In this document: positions 30,753-41,106 of the stretch, in pieces | Numbering within the stretch: position 1 is the first letter of the stretch | How the letters are laid out: every line of letters begins with the position of its first letter | Source of the DNA: Platanthera guangdongensis | Taxonomy: Eukaryota > Streptophyta > Magnoliopsida > Asparagales > Orchidaceae | NCBI GenBank assembly: GCA_039583875.1 | Contig: CM077163.1 | Span: forward strand, 232,368,646-232,432,645 | Direction: 5' to 3' | Length of the DNA stretch: 64,000 bases | Made by a program: the position numbers and the translations under genes | Notes under the pieces: generated by a model | The model's database searches: none | What the model was told of the DNA's origin: nothing | The model's input: the letters and a program-made list of their open reading frames with translations, nothing else

Positions 30753-31754
30753 TGTTGAAACCGAGAAATCGGTCTCTGTGTAGTTCGGGGTCCTTAAAAA
30801 AGGGTGACCTCACACTTATTGCACTCAGGCGAATGTCACGGACCAAAGGCTCAGGAAACTATGAACAGACCCTCGGCACTAGCGTGGACGTCCCTCCTCA
30901 CACCCGGAAGACCTTGGTGATCTCCCCCTCCCTAGCCAATGCTGAGCTAGGTGCCTTGGAGGATGAAGAAAGAGGATCAAGAAGTGATGCTCTCCAAGGC
31001 ACCCCTAAGGGTCTACTTATAGTTTTCCCAAACCTAGGGACCAAAAGGTCAGAAATACCCCCAAGACAAATAGGTCATGGTCCAATAGAAAACATCCACA
31101 CCCGGGGGAAAAAGGTAATTCCACCCCCGGGGGCACAACGGTAAAAACATGGCCAAAAGAGGTCCGGGGGTGAAAAGAGGCTAAACCATGCCACTCACCT
31201 TGGTACCTGGCGTGCGAGCGAGTCCCGTAGAAGAACCGAGAGCTGGGAGGCAGCCTGTTCCTCCGGCTGGTCTCGCCCCGCCAGGCCGCGAAACAGCGAC
31301 GAGACCCCGGTTTCCGGCCGGTCTCGCCCCGCCAGGCCGCGAAGCAGGGGCGAGACCCCGGCCTCCGGCCGGTCTCGCCCCGCCAGGCCGCGAAGCAGGG
31401 GCGTGACCCCGACCTCCGGCCGGTCTCGCCCCGCCAGGCCAGGGGTGAGACCCCGACCTCCGGCTGGTCTCGCCCCGCACAGGGCTAGGGTGTCGGGGGC
31501 AGGACCCCGGCCTTCGGCAGTCCCGCTGCTCCCACCCCACACCTAGCCAGCCGGGGCGGGTGCCGACCAACTCGCCGCACCCTCCCTGTGAAATGGGCCA
31601 GGGGGAAGGCAGATTTTCCTCCCCCTACTAGTATATCCTGCAGATCCACACAAAATTGGCCTCCATGTGTGCAAAACTCTCAAAAAGCTTAAAAACACGC
31701 ACTAAGTCTCACGCCTCATTTGGGGGTCTCTTTTCGCGAATACGGGGTTGTACA
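30753..31754 (-). repeat. 5' LTR of element D
   Basis: 1002 bp, plus-strand ends TGTTGAAACC...GGGGTTGTACA. Contains about four 51-bp hairpin repeats (31255-31500), fewer than the 3' LTR, which explains the length difference. Followed by target duplication tccca. Confidence 0.93.
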
Positions 31755-32275
31755 TCCCAAGTATACGAAGAACCCTAAGGGAGCTTCATTTATCATTGTA
31801 GCTCCATTTTTTACGATAGTCACTGATACGTCTCTCTCAAACGGGACCTAACACTTTTAAGTATAAAGAAAGAGTATGCGAGGTTTATTTGGTCATTGAT
31901 ACAAATTCCAAACTACCGTCTCCACTCCAAATAAAGCTATGTATTGAATGATATAATCATATTGAAACATTCTTAGGACAGCTCACACAATTTCTTCTAA
32001 AATAAAAACTTGCAAGTAGTCATGCGCTACCAAACAATAAAAAATCTTAAGAAATAACAGAAAACAACATATTACCTCATATGGATGACATAATGATCTT
32101 CAAATCTTCAATAACAACAGCACATAAACAGGCAGAAATGTTCTAATGATATTAGAAAATTTAATTATTTCATGTTAATTTGGGGCCAACATGATCTTCT
32201 AAAATTTTAGACAATACTTGCAAACAATTTGGACTAATAATTTCCATGAAGTTAATAACAAACTAACACATTTAC
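31755..32275. other. AT-rich sequence downstream of the KU80-like exons
   Basis: On the minus strand this is where the last KU80 exons would lie. I could not recognise them, so the gene is cut off, possibly at the insertion point of element D. Confidence 0.4.
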
Positions 32276-32593
32276 CTGCTCCTGAATGCAACCGTCACGA
32301 AGAGCTAATAAACATTCAATTGCTTTTTGATAGTTGTCTCCTTTATAAGAATTTTCCAAGAGGCCATAAATATGATCTTGCATTTCTTTGATTGCTCTTT
32401 CAACCCACTTCGATCCATCTCGGCGTGCCATCATTTGCTCAAAATCTTTAAGGGGTGTGGAACACCCAATTTGCTCCACCTTAACTGAAGCGCCAGAATT
32501 TTGATACTCAACTGCTTTAATATTTGCAGCCGCATCCTCCACATTTGAGCCTGAAGGTTTCTCTGTTAATGCAAGAGTCCTAGGTTTCCTTTT
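32276..32593 (-). pseudogene. KU80-like exon (second of two)
   Basis: 106 codons with clean splice borders: acceptor TTCGTGCAG|AAAAGG at 32594-32602 and donor GAGCAG|GTAAAT at 32275. Reads KRKPRTLALTEKP...then FEQMMARRDGSKWVERAIKE and GDNYQKAIECLLALRDGC, which resembles the C-terminal region of plant KU80 (XRCC5), the DNA-end-binding partner of KU70 in non-homologous end joining and telomere maintenance. No frameshift or stop. Only two exons were found between element D and unrelated sequence, so I call it a gene fragment. It could instead be the tail of a real gene with large TE-filled introns. Confidence 0.68.
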
Positions 32594-32682
32594 CTGCACG
32601 AAAAAGGTACAGTCAACCAGTCTTGTATGTCATACTCAAATTAATTCTTTGGGATTTTAAGATTTAAAGTATAAAAGTCAAC

Positions 32683-32850
32683 CTTTGGATTATCCTTCAG
32701 CTCAAACTGCCTTCTGAGATTATCAAGTTGAGATTTTTGCTCAGAAAGAATACCGGGATCAGGTGCAGTTATTCTCAGAAGGTTTGCATCGAGCCGGGGG
32801 ATCTCAGCATCAGGACACTTCGATTTTAAATCAAGGGCCTGGTAGAATCT
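32683..32850 (-). pseudogene. KU80-like exon (first of two)
   Basis: 56 codons between acceptor TTTTTGCAG (32851-32859) and donor CCAAAG|GTTGAC (32682). Reads RFYQALDLKSKCPDAEIPRL and ITAPDPGILSEQKSQLDNLR, then RQFELKDNPK, joining in phase to KRKPRTLALT of the next exon. The RFYxALxLKSKxPDAExP motif is characteristic of plant KU80 proteins (recognised from family knowledge, not searched). Confidence 0.7.
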
Positions 32851-34346
32851 CTGCAAAAACAAAAAAACAGCATTAAATCATGGAAAATATAAAATGAGGA
32901 AAGATAAACGTGCTAAATATTATTAGCCACTCGCATAAAAAATGAATTAAAATTTTGATAAAATTACAATAGAACAACTCTCACTTTCGACGTGTATTTC
33001 CGATAAATTTCTTCGGCTTATGCAGTATTCTTCAGATAGAAACAACTCCAGATGCCTAATACATGGTCACAATAAAATTGAATGATGCAGATGCAACAAA
33101 ATATACAATTGTATATCTGCCTAATTTTTTCTGTGAAAAAAGGCGTTATTAAATCAATATAAATAAAGGGCAGAATCGCATTAAGTGATGCTGTCAAATT
33201 ACATAAGCTCCCGCCTATAACACTTGTGAAAAATCACTTCCCCAATTTTAGAATATGATTCAATAAACCCCCTTGCGATTGCACCTAAGCTTCTTATTTA
33301 TAAATTCTCAACTGAGGTACAAACAACAAGAGTCACGATACAATATGATGCAACTAGATGTGGTGCAGTTGTGTCTGTAACTAAGAGTAAGCTCAGATAT
33401 GCCAAGTTGGACTAAAGAGGGATCCTTGTGAAGTCATCCTGGAGAGTACCGAGGTAGACGTCTACAGCAGACAAGTCTAGGGTGTCAAGATGTTGGTTGA
33501 ATACAGCTGCCGACTTCTGAGTAGGGTGTTGAGTTGTCGATGGATGACTCTGAAAGTACTAACTTATCATCAATTTATGCAGTTAGTCCTGAGTTGTCCA
33601 ATGGACCTGACACGGACGGCATTTTGTATATAGATTTTTTTGGGGCATGAGAATGTCCATATTGTTCAAGTCCAAGCACTTCCATTGAAATCTATCGTGA
33701 CAAAGTGTTTCCGACTAAACAACTAAAAAAGAGCACCCTTTCTTTCCACAAGATGAATCGGCTCCCCCTTCCATTGCAATCAAACATACCAATAAGTACA
33801 AGTTTTTGATGATTAATGCACAGCTATACTTTGATGGGGATCGACCAGATGATGGATCGTGAGTTTTGATATCTTCCATGTGTTTGTTTTATATTTTTGG
33901 TGTTTTATTTAGTAAGATTGGACAATCATCGTGTGCGGTCAATCATAGTTGTCCAAGAGAGTTGCTACAAGTCATGTTTTAATGTTCTATTATAAATAAA
34001 AGGTAGGAGCAGTCGTCACGGCGATCACAGATTTTGGAGAGTTTTTCCTCAATCTTGTTAGTGATCCGCGGAGCCGGCACCACAGCCCTAGGTGCGGAAT
34101 CCTAAGTAATAATGTTTCTTGTCATTTTCTCCTCGTTTCCCAGTGTGCTGCCCACCCATCACCGTTTTCCTGCAGTAATTTCCAATCTAAACAGCCATCA
34201 CGTCCCCCCACAGCCCCTACCTCACCAACGGTATCTCCCCAAAGCAGTAACCTGTTATAAACCCACTCCAAACACCTTCTGCAGCAGCCTTCTCCAATAA
34301 TATGCAGTTTAACCACTCCAAACAGCACCTCATAGCAGTTGCCAGT
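32851..34346. other. Non-coding sequence upstream of the KU80-like exons
   Basis: No further KU80 exon recognised. A TATAAATA core at about 33991 followed by CAATCTTGTTAGTGATCCGC-type sequence looks like part of a retrotransposon LTR, unassigned. The stretch 34111-34346 is C-rich and resembles 44110-44470 on the far side of copia E in composition, so both may be one locus split by E. Confidence 0.35.
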
Positions 34347-34491
34347 TGAATTAAATCATTATTTGTAGCATATTGTAAAAAAACTCATTTATTTTTCTTG
34401 TTTTGGAGTCTTCATCCATTGTGTATAAATAGAGGGTGTTGCACTGAAATTAATGAAGAAGCTCATTATTTCTGCTTGATTCCGTCTGACT
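34347..34491 (+). repeat. 5' LTR of copia E
   Basis: 145 bp, TATAAATA at 34424-34431. Followed by a degraded primer site TGGCATCGGAGT (34492-34503), an initiator-Met match with two changes. Confidence 0.85.
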
Positions 34492-35057
34492 TGGCATCGG
34501 AGTTGCGGTCTCATCTCGCGATTTCTGCGTCCGCACTTCTTTCCGCGGCCTAGCCTCTTCTTCACGCGATTCCTGCAGTCGCCCAGTGCGGACTCGTCAA
34601 AATTTTGCGGTTTCTCTTCTTCTTCCCGCGGCTTCGTGTGACCTCGGCAAGAGCTCCGGTCTCGCCACCTGGAGCGGCGGCCTCATTAGGATCTCGCGAT
34701 TTTTATTCTTCTTTCTATGGCTTCATGCGACCTCTACGGTTTCTGCGAGCTCGTCAGGATCTCGTGGTTTATTTGTTTGCTTCATGTGACTTCTCCTCTG
34801 CTTGCACGGTCTTTCCTCAGCGGGTTGTGCAATTTGTTCGCAATCTTTCCACCAACTCAGCGGTCAGTGACCGTAGGTCGTGCCCGACGCACCTTTCTCA
34901 GCCAGAAAAGTGTGATCTCAGCTTGAGTGTGGGCAATGCAGCCTTCTTCCTCGCCTCCAAAGGTTCGTGCGGCTCCTTCTGCTTGTCCAGCCTTGGTTGT
35001 GCGGCCTCCCGCGCTCTCTGTGTGCGCCCTCCCTAGCGTCGTGTGGTCTAGTTCCTC

Positions 35058-36106
35058 ATGGCTAACTCCTTGGACTCGAGCGTGCAGCCTCCTTCCTCGC
35101 TTATCCCTCCTTCGAGCCGTGATTCCCCCCGTTCTCATGGTGCCTCTGGTTCCCTCCATATTACCATTGTTCCTTTGGATGACACCAATTACCTCGAGTG
35201 ATCTCGCGCAGCACAACATACTATCTGCAGCTATCAGCTCTATGGGTACATCGACAAGACTCTTGTTAAGGCCCCCAGTACTGATCCGGGCTAGCGAAAG
35301 TGGAACGCTGACAATTCACTTGTTGTCTTGTGGTTGCTTCACTCCATGTCCCCCTTGGTATATCGAAGCTACATGTTGATGGACTCGGCCATTGACATCT
35401 GGACTCGGGCTCGTGAGACCTAATCACAGCTTGGTAGTTCTACCCAGGTATACGAGCTCACTCAGCGTCTCCTGGAGCCCAAACAATGCACTTCTTCTGT
35501 AGCCGCTTACTTCTCTGAGTTTGAACGCCTCTACCAATAGTTGGATTACTTTAAGGATTTCACTCTCGTTTGCACTGTTGATGCTCGAGCTTTAAAAACT
35601 AAGGAAAACCATTATCGTCTCTACATCTTTCTCATGGCCCTTAATATAGAGCTACAACTTTCTCGTGGCCCTTAATATAGAGTTCGACATGGTACGCACT
35701 CATGTTTTGAATCGACAAACTCTCCCCTCTCTTCAGGAAGCAATTAATATGGTATTAGGGGATGAAGTTCATCATTGTTCTCGCAACTCCAATCATGGTT
35801 CTGATTGTTCCGCCCTTGCTGGCCTTCTTTTCGCTCATCCCCCCTCTTCGACTCTCAAGATGTGCAATTACTGTGGAAAACAGGGTCATACCCGGAGCTC
35901 CAGCTTTTGTCGCCATCCTCATCTTGCTCAATCGTATAAAATCACTCGTGATTGTGGCCCTCTCGCCCACCCAATTCTACATCTACTTGCGAAACTGAAG
36001 TTGCTCATGGTCGGATTCCCTCTGACAGTCTTTCCTCGAAGGAACTGGATGTTTTGTGTCGTCTCATGCGCACTCAGGTTTCTTTCCCTTCTGCTGCATT
36101 CGTCAC
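35058..36106 (+). pseudogene. gag: Gag of copia E
   Basis: Starts ATG 35058, MANSLDSSVQPPSS, then LHITIVPLDDTNYLE and an in-frame TGA where Trp is expected (35199-35201). Further pieces in shifting frames: YGYIDKTLVKAP, MDSAIDIWTRAR, QVYELTQRLLEPKQ, a short direct duplication near 35630-35680 (two copies of TGGCCCTTAATATAGAG), and a degenerate zinc knuckle CNYCGKQGHTRSSSF (about 35863). Continues towards the protease across the MITE at 36115. Multiple stops: a fossil. Confidence 0.78.
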
Positions 36107-36114
36107 TGCTGGTT

Positions 36115-36708
36115 AAGAGTGTAACAGTTCAGTTTGGTTTGGTTTTTAAGCAAAACCGCAAATTGAACTACCCTCTTATGGTTCCAAAAATCTAGAACCA
36201 AACCGAACCGCGAAGACCAATGGAACCAAACCGAACTGAACTGTATGGTTTGGTTTGGTTCGGTTAGAGTGGTTTTAAAAAATACGAAAATAGAAATCTG
36301 TTAAAATTGTACAAAATTTAATATACAAATATAAAATTTAATGTAAGTCCTCGATAGTTTTTTTTTAACAATTAAATATGGTTTTAGGGGGGGTGGGTGG
36401 GTGGGAGCTGGAAGAAGCAGGAGAGGGGTCGGAAGTCAGGTAGGAAAACTTAAAGCATAAATTGAAGAAACGGCTAAAGATTCCAAAATTATTTATGATT
36501 AGATATAATTAAAATTTTATAATTTAATATCCATATGATTCGGTTTGGTTTGACTCAATTTGGTTTGACATTCAAAATCGTAAACCGAACCACAGTTTTT
36601 TAAAAATTCAAACCGTGATCGAACTGCAGCCTACTAAAACTGAACCAAATTGTGCGGTTTGGTTTGATTTTGTTTGGCGGTTTGGTTGGTTTCGAGTTAC
36701 ACCCCTAC
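36115..36708. mobile_element. hAT-like MITE in copia E
   Basis: 594 bp, non-coding, AT-rich centre, ends AAGAGTGTAAC and inverted GTAGGGGTGTAAC, flanked by tgctggtt (36107-36114) and cgctggtt (36709-36716), an 8-bp duplication with one change. Subterminal regions are full of GGTTTGGTTT, AACCGAACC and related motifs in both orientations. Removing it rejoins E coding sequence as ...SAAFVTAGSLSAQS, which confirms the boundaries. Confidence 0.85.
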
Positions 36709-37352
36709 CGCTGGTTCGCTCAGTGCCCAGTCTGCCACCGCAACTTCCTCAGAGTGGATTATTGACTCCGGGGCGACAGATCGCATGACAGGAACATCGA
36801 CAGGTTTTCACTGCCAATGGCTCACTCACCAATTGTTGGTGAGGGGACTGTTCATTGTTCCTCTGTCATGCCCCTCACTGAAGTGTTGTATGTTACTTCT
36901 TTTTCTCACAATCTATTATATATTAGTCTTCTGACTACATCCTTAAGCTGCTTTGTCATTTTCTCTTCTGATAGCTGTGTTTTTCAGGATCTAGCAACAA
37001 AGCATCATATTGGCAGTGGTAGTAACTGCGGGGGGTTGTAGATCTTGGATCATCCTCCGGCTCAAGATCTCTTTAGTACCCCTCCAAATCTCTCTAGTCC
37101 TCCACATTCTTCACCTGTGGATGTGCGTCGATGACATCAACGTCTTGGACATCCCTCCACCAGCTATATTCTCAAGTTATTTCTTATATTCTCAAGTTAT
37201 TTCTCAAGTTATTTCTTATATGTTTTGTTTGTAATGAATGTGAACTTTCTAAACATGTACGATATAGTCTGAATCACTTTTTTCTCCTAGTATGGTTCCT
37301 TTTGATATTATTTATACTGATGTTTGGGGACCTTTTGTGACATCTATTACTT
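36709..37352 (+). pseudogene. Protease and integrase N-terminal region of copia E
   Basis: Protease motif SEWIIDSGATDRMTG at about 36750-36795. After several frame changes, an integrase zinc region remnant (FVCNECELSKHVR, about 37221) and PFDIIYTDVWGPFVTSIT (about 37295-37350) holding the first catalytic Asp. The frame is cut after VTSIT by the large inserted block and resumes at 43584 with YRWFVTFIG. Confidence 0.8.
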
Positions 37353-37559
37353 AATACGAAAATGAAATTTAATTGCAGGGCCTAATCGCGAGAGAAATTG
37401 ATTGAGCAAACGTCACGGCGAGGTACGAATTTGTTATGATTAATTGTTGAGTGTTAGTGTACAAATTAATCGAAGTTATTGGAAATTTTCTTTACGCGAA
37501 ATTGAGACGTTGCGGAAGTTGTATTCGCATGAAACTAGGAAATAAGTCGTATTGGCTTA

Positions 37560-37910
37560 TGTAAAAGCCGAACAAAAACAAACCGAAATGATTTTAAACT
37601 AAACTTTATTATCCGAAAAAGGTATCTATTACAAAGGTATGCCCTCTCTTATATAGAATGGAGGAGAGATGAGAGAATACAAATAAGAGATGTGGGACTA
37701 AAAATTTACAAGGTAAGCGGACTATACAAAACAAACCGCACAAGCCGCGCGGTTAGACAGAATGACTAACCGCACGGCTACCACAAGAGAAGAAGAGAGG
37801 TCGCCTGTGAAGACCGCTAGACCGCCCGGTCTACAAGCCGTCGACACAAACCGCCAGACCGCGCGGTCTTCAACCCGCCAAGACAGACCGTCCGGTCACC
37901 AACTTCAACA
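37560..37910 (-). repeat. 3' LTR of copia F
   Basis: 351 bp; contains CTATATAAG (minus, about 37648-37656) as TATA box and CCGCGCGGT/ACCGCCCGGTC GC-rich motifs near its minus-strand start. Confidence 0.93.
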
Positions 37911-37917
37911 CTCCCCC

Positions 37918-40212
37918 TCAAGCTGGAGCATATATATCGATCATGCCCAGCTTGTCGCAAACATGAAGAAATGAGGCGGAAACTGGCTTGGTGAAGATGT
38001 CAGCCAGCTCTTTATCAGAAGTGACAAAAGGAGTGCAAATTTGTTCTTTTAAGATCTCTTCACGAATGAAATGGCAGTCGACCTCAATGTGCTTTGTTCT
38101 TTCATGGAATACCGGATTTTTGGAGATGTATATGGCGGCCTTGTTATCACAGAACATAGGTAGAGGATGGTTGTACACCTCTCCTAAATCTAGCACGAGA
38201 GCCCGCAGGCATTTTAACTGACAAGTGGTTGACGTCATACTGCGATACTCAGCTTCTGCACTGGACCTGGAGACAACAGACTGCTTCTTGCTCTTCCAGC
38301 TCACCAGATTTCCCCCAACAAAGGTGCAAAAACCTGAGGTTGACTTGCGATCCCCTTTGTCATCAGCATAACTTGCATCTGAGTAGGCTTCAATCCTCAG
38401 ATGACCATTCTTCTGGAAAAGTAATCCTTTCACAGGCGCTGCTTTGACATACTCCAAGATCCGCAAGGCGGACTGTAGATGGCACTCCCTAGGTGCTTGC
38501 ATGAATTGACTCACCTTGCCCACAGCATAGGAAATGTCGGGTCTGGTCACTGTGAGATATATGAGCTTACCAACCAGACGCCTGTACCGCGAACTATCTG
38601 AAAGAGGAGGCGAATCATCTGTCCAGGTTTTGTCTTCTCCAGTTGCCATGGGGCATCGGGCAGGTTTTGCTCCAGTCAATCCTGCCTCTTTTAAAAGATC
38701 AAGGGCATACTTACGCTGAGAGAGAACTAAGGAGTCGGGCTTCCGAGAGATTTCGATCCCCAGAAAGTACTTTGGAGAGCTCATATCTTTAGTGATCAGA
38801 TGTGGGCGAAGACGTCGCTTTGTCAGGGCTACCCCTTCCTGGTCATCGCCAGTGAGAAGAATATCATCGACGTACACAGCAAGAACAACCAGCACAGAAG
38901 GAGTTTTGCGAATAAAGAGAGAGTGATCAGCAGAGCTTCGCACAAAACCAACAGCTGCCACAATGCCGCTGAACTTGTCAAACCAAGCTCGAGGACTCTG
39001 CTTGAGGCCATAAATTGTCTTCTGCAGCCGGCATACTCGTGTCTCCCCCTGAGCAACATACCCAGGAGGTTGCTCCATGTAAACGGCCTCGTGAAGATCA
39101 CCATAAAGGAAGGCATTCTTGACATCCAGCTGAGAAATCGGCCAATCCCGATTGACGGCCACAGAGAGAAGGACCCGGATAGTGCTGAGACGAGCCACGG
39201 GGGAGAAGGTATCAAAGTAATCAACCACATAGGTCTGAGTAAAGCCCTTAGCAACAAGGCGAGCCTTATACCGATCCACAGTGCCTTCGGGGCCAAATTT
39301 GACCACAAAGACCCAGCGACAGCCAACAACATCAGTACCGAAGGGAGGAGGAACAAGAGTCCATGTACCCCGCTCCGTGAGGGTCGCCATTTCCTCATCC
39401 ATGGCCAGCTTCCAGTGGGGAATAGCAAGGGCCTCCTGATAGGAACGAGGCGTGGCAGTGGCAGAGATAGCCAGCACAAAGGCCCTGCGAGAAGGTGTAA
39501 GACGATCATATGAAACAACAGCAGCAAGGGGGTGTAGGGTACATATCCGCACCCCTTTGCGAAGAGCCACAGGGAGATCCAGGTCGGCAGCCCCCTCGGG
39601 ATCCGGAGCGTCTGTTGCAGAGAGAGTTGGCCCGGGAGAAGAGAGCGACGGCGGCGGAGAGGGTAGAGATGGAGGTGGAGAAGTGGGAGAGAGAGGTGGA
39701 GGGAGAGGAGGGGACGGAGAGGGCGGAGGGGTGGGTATCTCGGTAGGAGACGAGGGAACGAAGGGAATAGCAGGAGAGTCAGAAGGCGGGGAAGGAGGAG
39801 AGGGAGAAGCCGAGAAGTAGGAGACATTCTCGAAGAAGGTAATGTCAGCAGAGACGAACTGCTGACGAAGAACAGGGTTAAAGCAACAATAGTCTTTCTG
39901 AGTGGTGGAGTACCCCAGAAAGACACATTTGGTGGAGCGAGGGGAGAGGTTGTCACGGGTGGCAGATGGGGTATGGACAAAAGCAGTGCATCCAAAGATG
40001 CGGGGAGGGAGAGGAAAAGGCTCCTTGCCCAGATACAGAATGGAGAAGGGTGTTTTCCCGTGGAGAATGGTGGATGGAATTCGATTGATGAGGTAGCAGG
40101 CGAGGAGAACGGCATAGCCCCAATATGAGCGAGGGACATGCATCTGGGTCATCAATGTGCGAGCCACATCGAGGAGGTGAGTCATCAACGAGATGGTGGC
40201 GTTTGCGTTGTG
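37918..40212 (-). CDS. pol: Integrase C-terminus, RT and RNase H of copia F (open frame)
   Basis: The frame is open from the deletion junction (about 40212) to the stop at 37918. It reads THLLDVARTLMTQMHVPRSY (integrase C-terminal part), RIFGCTAFVH, KCVFLGYS, a long Pro/Ser linker, then RT: RGTWTLVPPPFGTDVVGCRW, KARLVAKGFTQTYVVDYFDT, SQLDVKNAFLYGDL, YGLKQSPRAWF and YVDDILLTGDD. RNase H: AYSDASYADDKGDRKSTSG, SSAEAEYRSM, MFCDNKAAIYISKNP, ELADIFTKP. No stop inside. Upstream codons to 40353 in this frame are not gag (gag is in another frame). Confidence 0.9.
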   Translation of the reverse strand, partial: HNANATISLMTHLLDVARTLMTQMHVPRSYWGYAVLLACYLINRIPSTILHGKTPFSILYLGKEPFPLPPRIFGCTAFVHTPSATRDNLSPRSTKCVFLGYSTTQKDYCCFNPVLRQQFVSADITFFENVSYFSASPSPPSPPSDSPAIPFVPSSPTEIPTPPPSPSPPLPPPLSPTSPPPSLPSPPPSLSSPGPTLSATDAPDPEGAADLDLPVALRKGVRICTLHPLAAVVSYDRLTPSRRAFVLAISATATPRSYQEALAIPHWKLAMDEEMATLTERGTWTLVPPPFGTDVVGCRWVFVVKFGPEGTVDRYKARLVAKGFTQTYVVDYFDTFSPVARLSTIRVLLSVAVNRDWPISQLDVKNAFLYGDLHEAVYMEQPPGYVAQGETRVCRLQKTIYGLKQSPRAWFDKFSGIVAAVGFVRSSADHSLFIRKTPSVLVVLAVYVDDILLTGDDQEGVALTKRRLRPHLITKDMSSPKYFLGIEISRKPDSLVLSQRKYALDLLKEAGLTGAKPARCPMATGEDKTWTDDSPPLSDSSRYRRLVGKLIYLTVTRPDISYAVGKVSQFMQAPRECHLQSALRILEYVKAAPVKGLLFQKNGHLRIEAYSDASYADDKGDRKSTSGFCTFVGGNLVSWKSKKQSVVSRSSAEAEYRSMTSTTCQLKCLRALVLDLGEVYNHPLPMFCDNKAAIYISKNPVFHERTKHIEVDCHFIREEILKEQICTPFVTSDKELADIFTKPVSASFLHVCDKLGMIDIYAPA

Positions 40213-40366
40213 AGCGAAGAAGAAAGGTGAAAGAGACGCTCCAATCCGGGTAGTTGGAGCCAACAAGCTTGGAAACGGTCCCAAGGTTCCCGGAAGGAGT
40301 AGAAGGAAGAGGCGGAGCCGGATTGGTGACAGGGGTGGTGGCAGTAGAGGCATCAGAAAAAGCCAT
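40213..40366 (-). pseudogene. gag: Gag N-terminal stub of copia F
   Basis: ATG 40366, MAFSDASTATTPVTNPAPPL...KLVGSNYPDWSVSFTFLL, the usual copia gag start (the NYxxW motif). After about 50 codons the sequence jumps to integrase (near 40212), and the two parts are in different frames. This deletion removed roughly 2 kb compared with copia B. Confidence 0.8.
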
Positions 40367-40755
40367 AGGAGCTGGAAACAAAGGAAGCCGAGCGGTTAGG
40401 CAACAAACCGCGCGGATAGGAGAAAGAAGGGCGGCAGCGGTCACAAGGAGAGAAAACCAGCGTCCAGAAAAGCCACGACCCAGCTGCAGACACAAACAGA
40501 GGGGAAGAAGTCGAACGGCTAGAGGACAGGCCGCGCGAACAGAAGCAGGACAAAACAAGTCGCTGTGATGATAGGAGAAAGAAGGGCTGCAGCGGTCAAG
40601 GGGAGAAAACCAGCGGCCAGAAAAGCCACGACCAAGCTGCAGACACCAGTAGAGGGGAAGAAGAGGCCGCGCGGACAGGGAGCAAACCGGCGCAACAAGC
40701 CGCGCGGACACCAAGACACAGAATCAGGAGAAGTAGATCGAGTCCTCTGATACCA
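40367..40755 (-). other. Leader and primer site of copia F
   Basis: Contains a roughly 160-bp direct duplication: the segment with GTGGCTTTTCTGG and CCGCTGC modules appears at about 40430-40500 and again at 40575-40640. Primer site at 40741-40755. Confidence 0.75.
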
Positions 40756-41106
40756 TGTAAAAGCCGAACAAAAACAAACTGAAATGGTTTTAAACTGAAC
40801 TTTATTATCCGAAAAAGGTATCTATTACAAAGGTATGCCCTCCCTTATATAGAATGGAGGAGAGATGAGAGAATACAAATAAAAGATGTGGGACTAAAAA
40901 TTTACAAGGTAAGCGGACTATACAAAACAAACCGCACAAGCCGCGCGGTTAGACAGAAGGGCTAACCGCACGGCTACCACAAGAGAAGAAGAGAGGTCGC
41001 CTGTGAAGACCGCTAGACCGCCCGGTCTACAAGCCGTCGACACAAACCGCCAGACCGCGCGGTCTTCAACCCGCCAAGACAGACCGCCCGGTCACCAACT
41101 TCAACA
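40756..41106 (-). repeat. 5' LTR of copia F
   Basis: 351 bp, plus-strand ends TGTAAAAGCC...ACTTCAACA. Confidence 0.93.

Larger units (their letters stand above)
26901..31754 (-). mobile_element. Non-autonomous Tat-like gypsy element 'D' (gag only)
   Basis: LTRs at 30753-31754 (5') and 26901-27961 (3'), exact flanking duplication tccca (26896-26900 and 31755-31759). Minus-strand primer site and purine tract abut the LTRs. The internal region is only 2.8 kb: a gag gene and a tandem-repeat-rich 3'UTR, with no protease, RT or integrase. The gag protein is clearly related to that of element C (VPEGFR, FKCRLFAIT, KARDWFHQLS), so D may be mobilised by C-like relatives (inference). Confidence 0.92.
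37560..41106 (-). mobile_element. Ty1/copia element 'F', internally deleted
   Basis: LTRs 37560-37910 and 40756-41106, each 351 bp and about 2% different, flanked by gctta and actta (four of five bases match). Primer site TGGTATCAGAGGACT (minus, 40741-40755) and purine tract TTGAGGGGGAG (minus, from 37911). Only 3.5 kb: the central gag, protease and most of the integrase are missing, while RT and RNase H are open. Confidence 0.93.

Noticed and set aside
34586..35036. Plus-strand frames in the copia E leader
   Set aside because: Overlapping frames in GC-rich leader sequence upstream of the gag ATG; similar leaders in copia B and F also have spurious frames.
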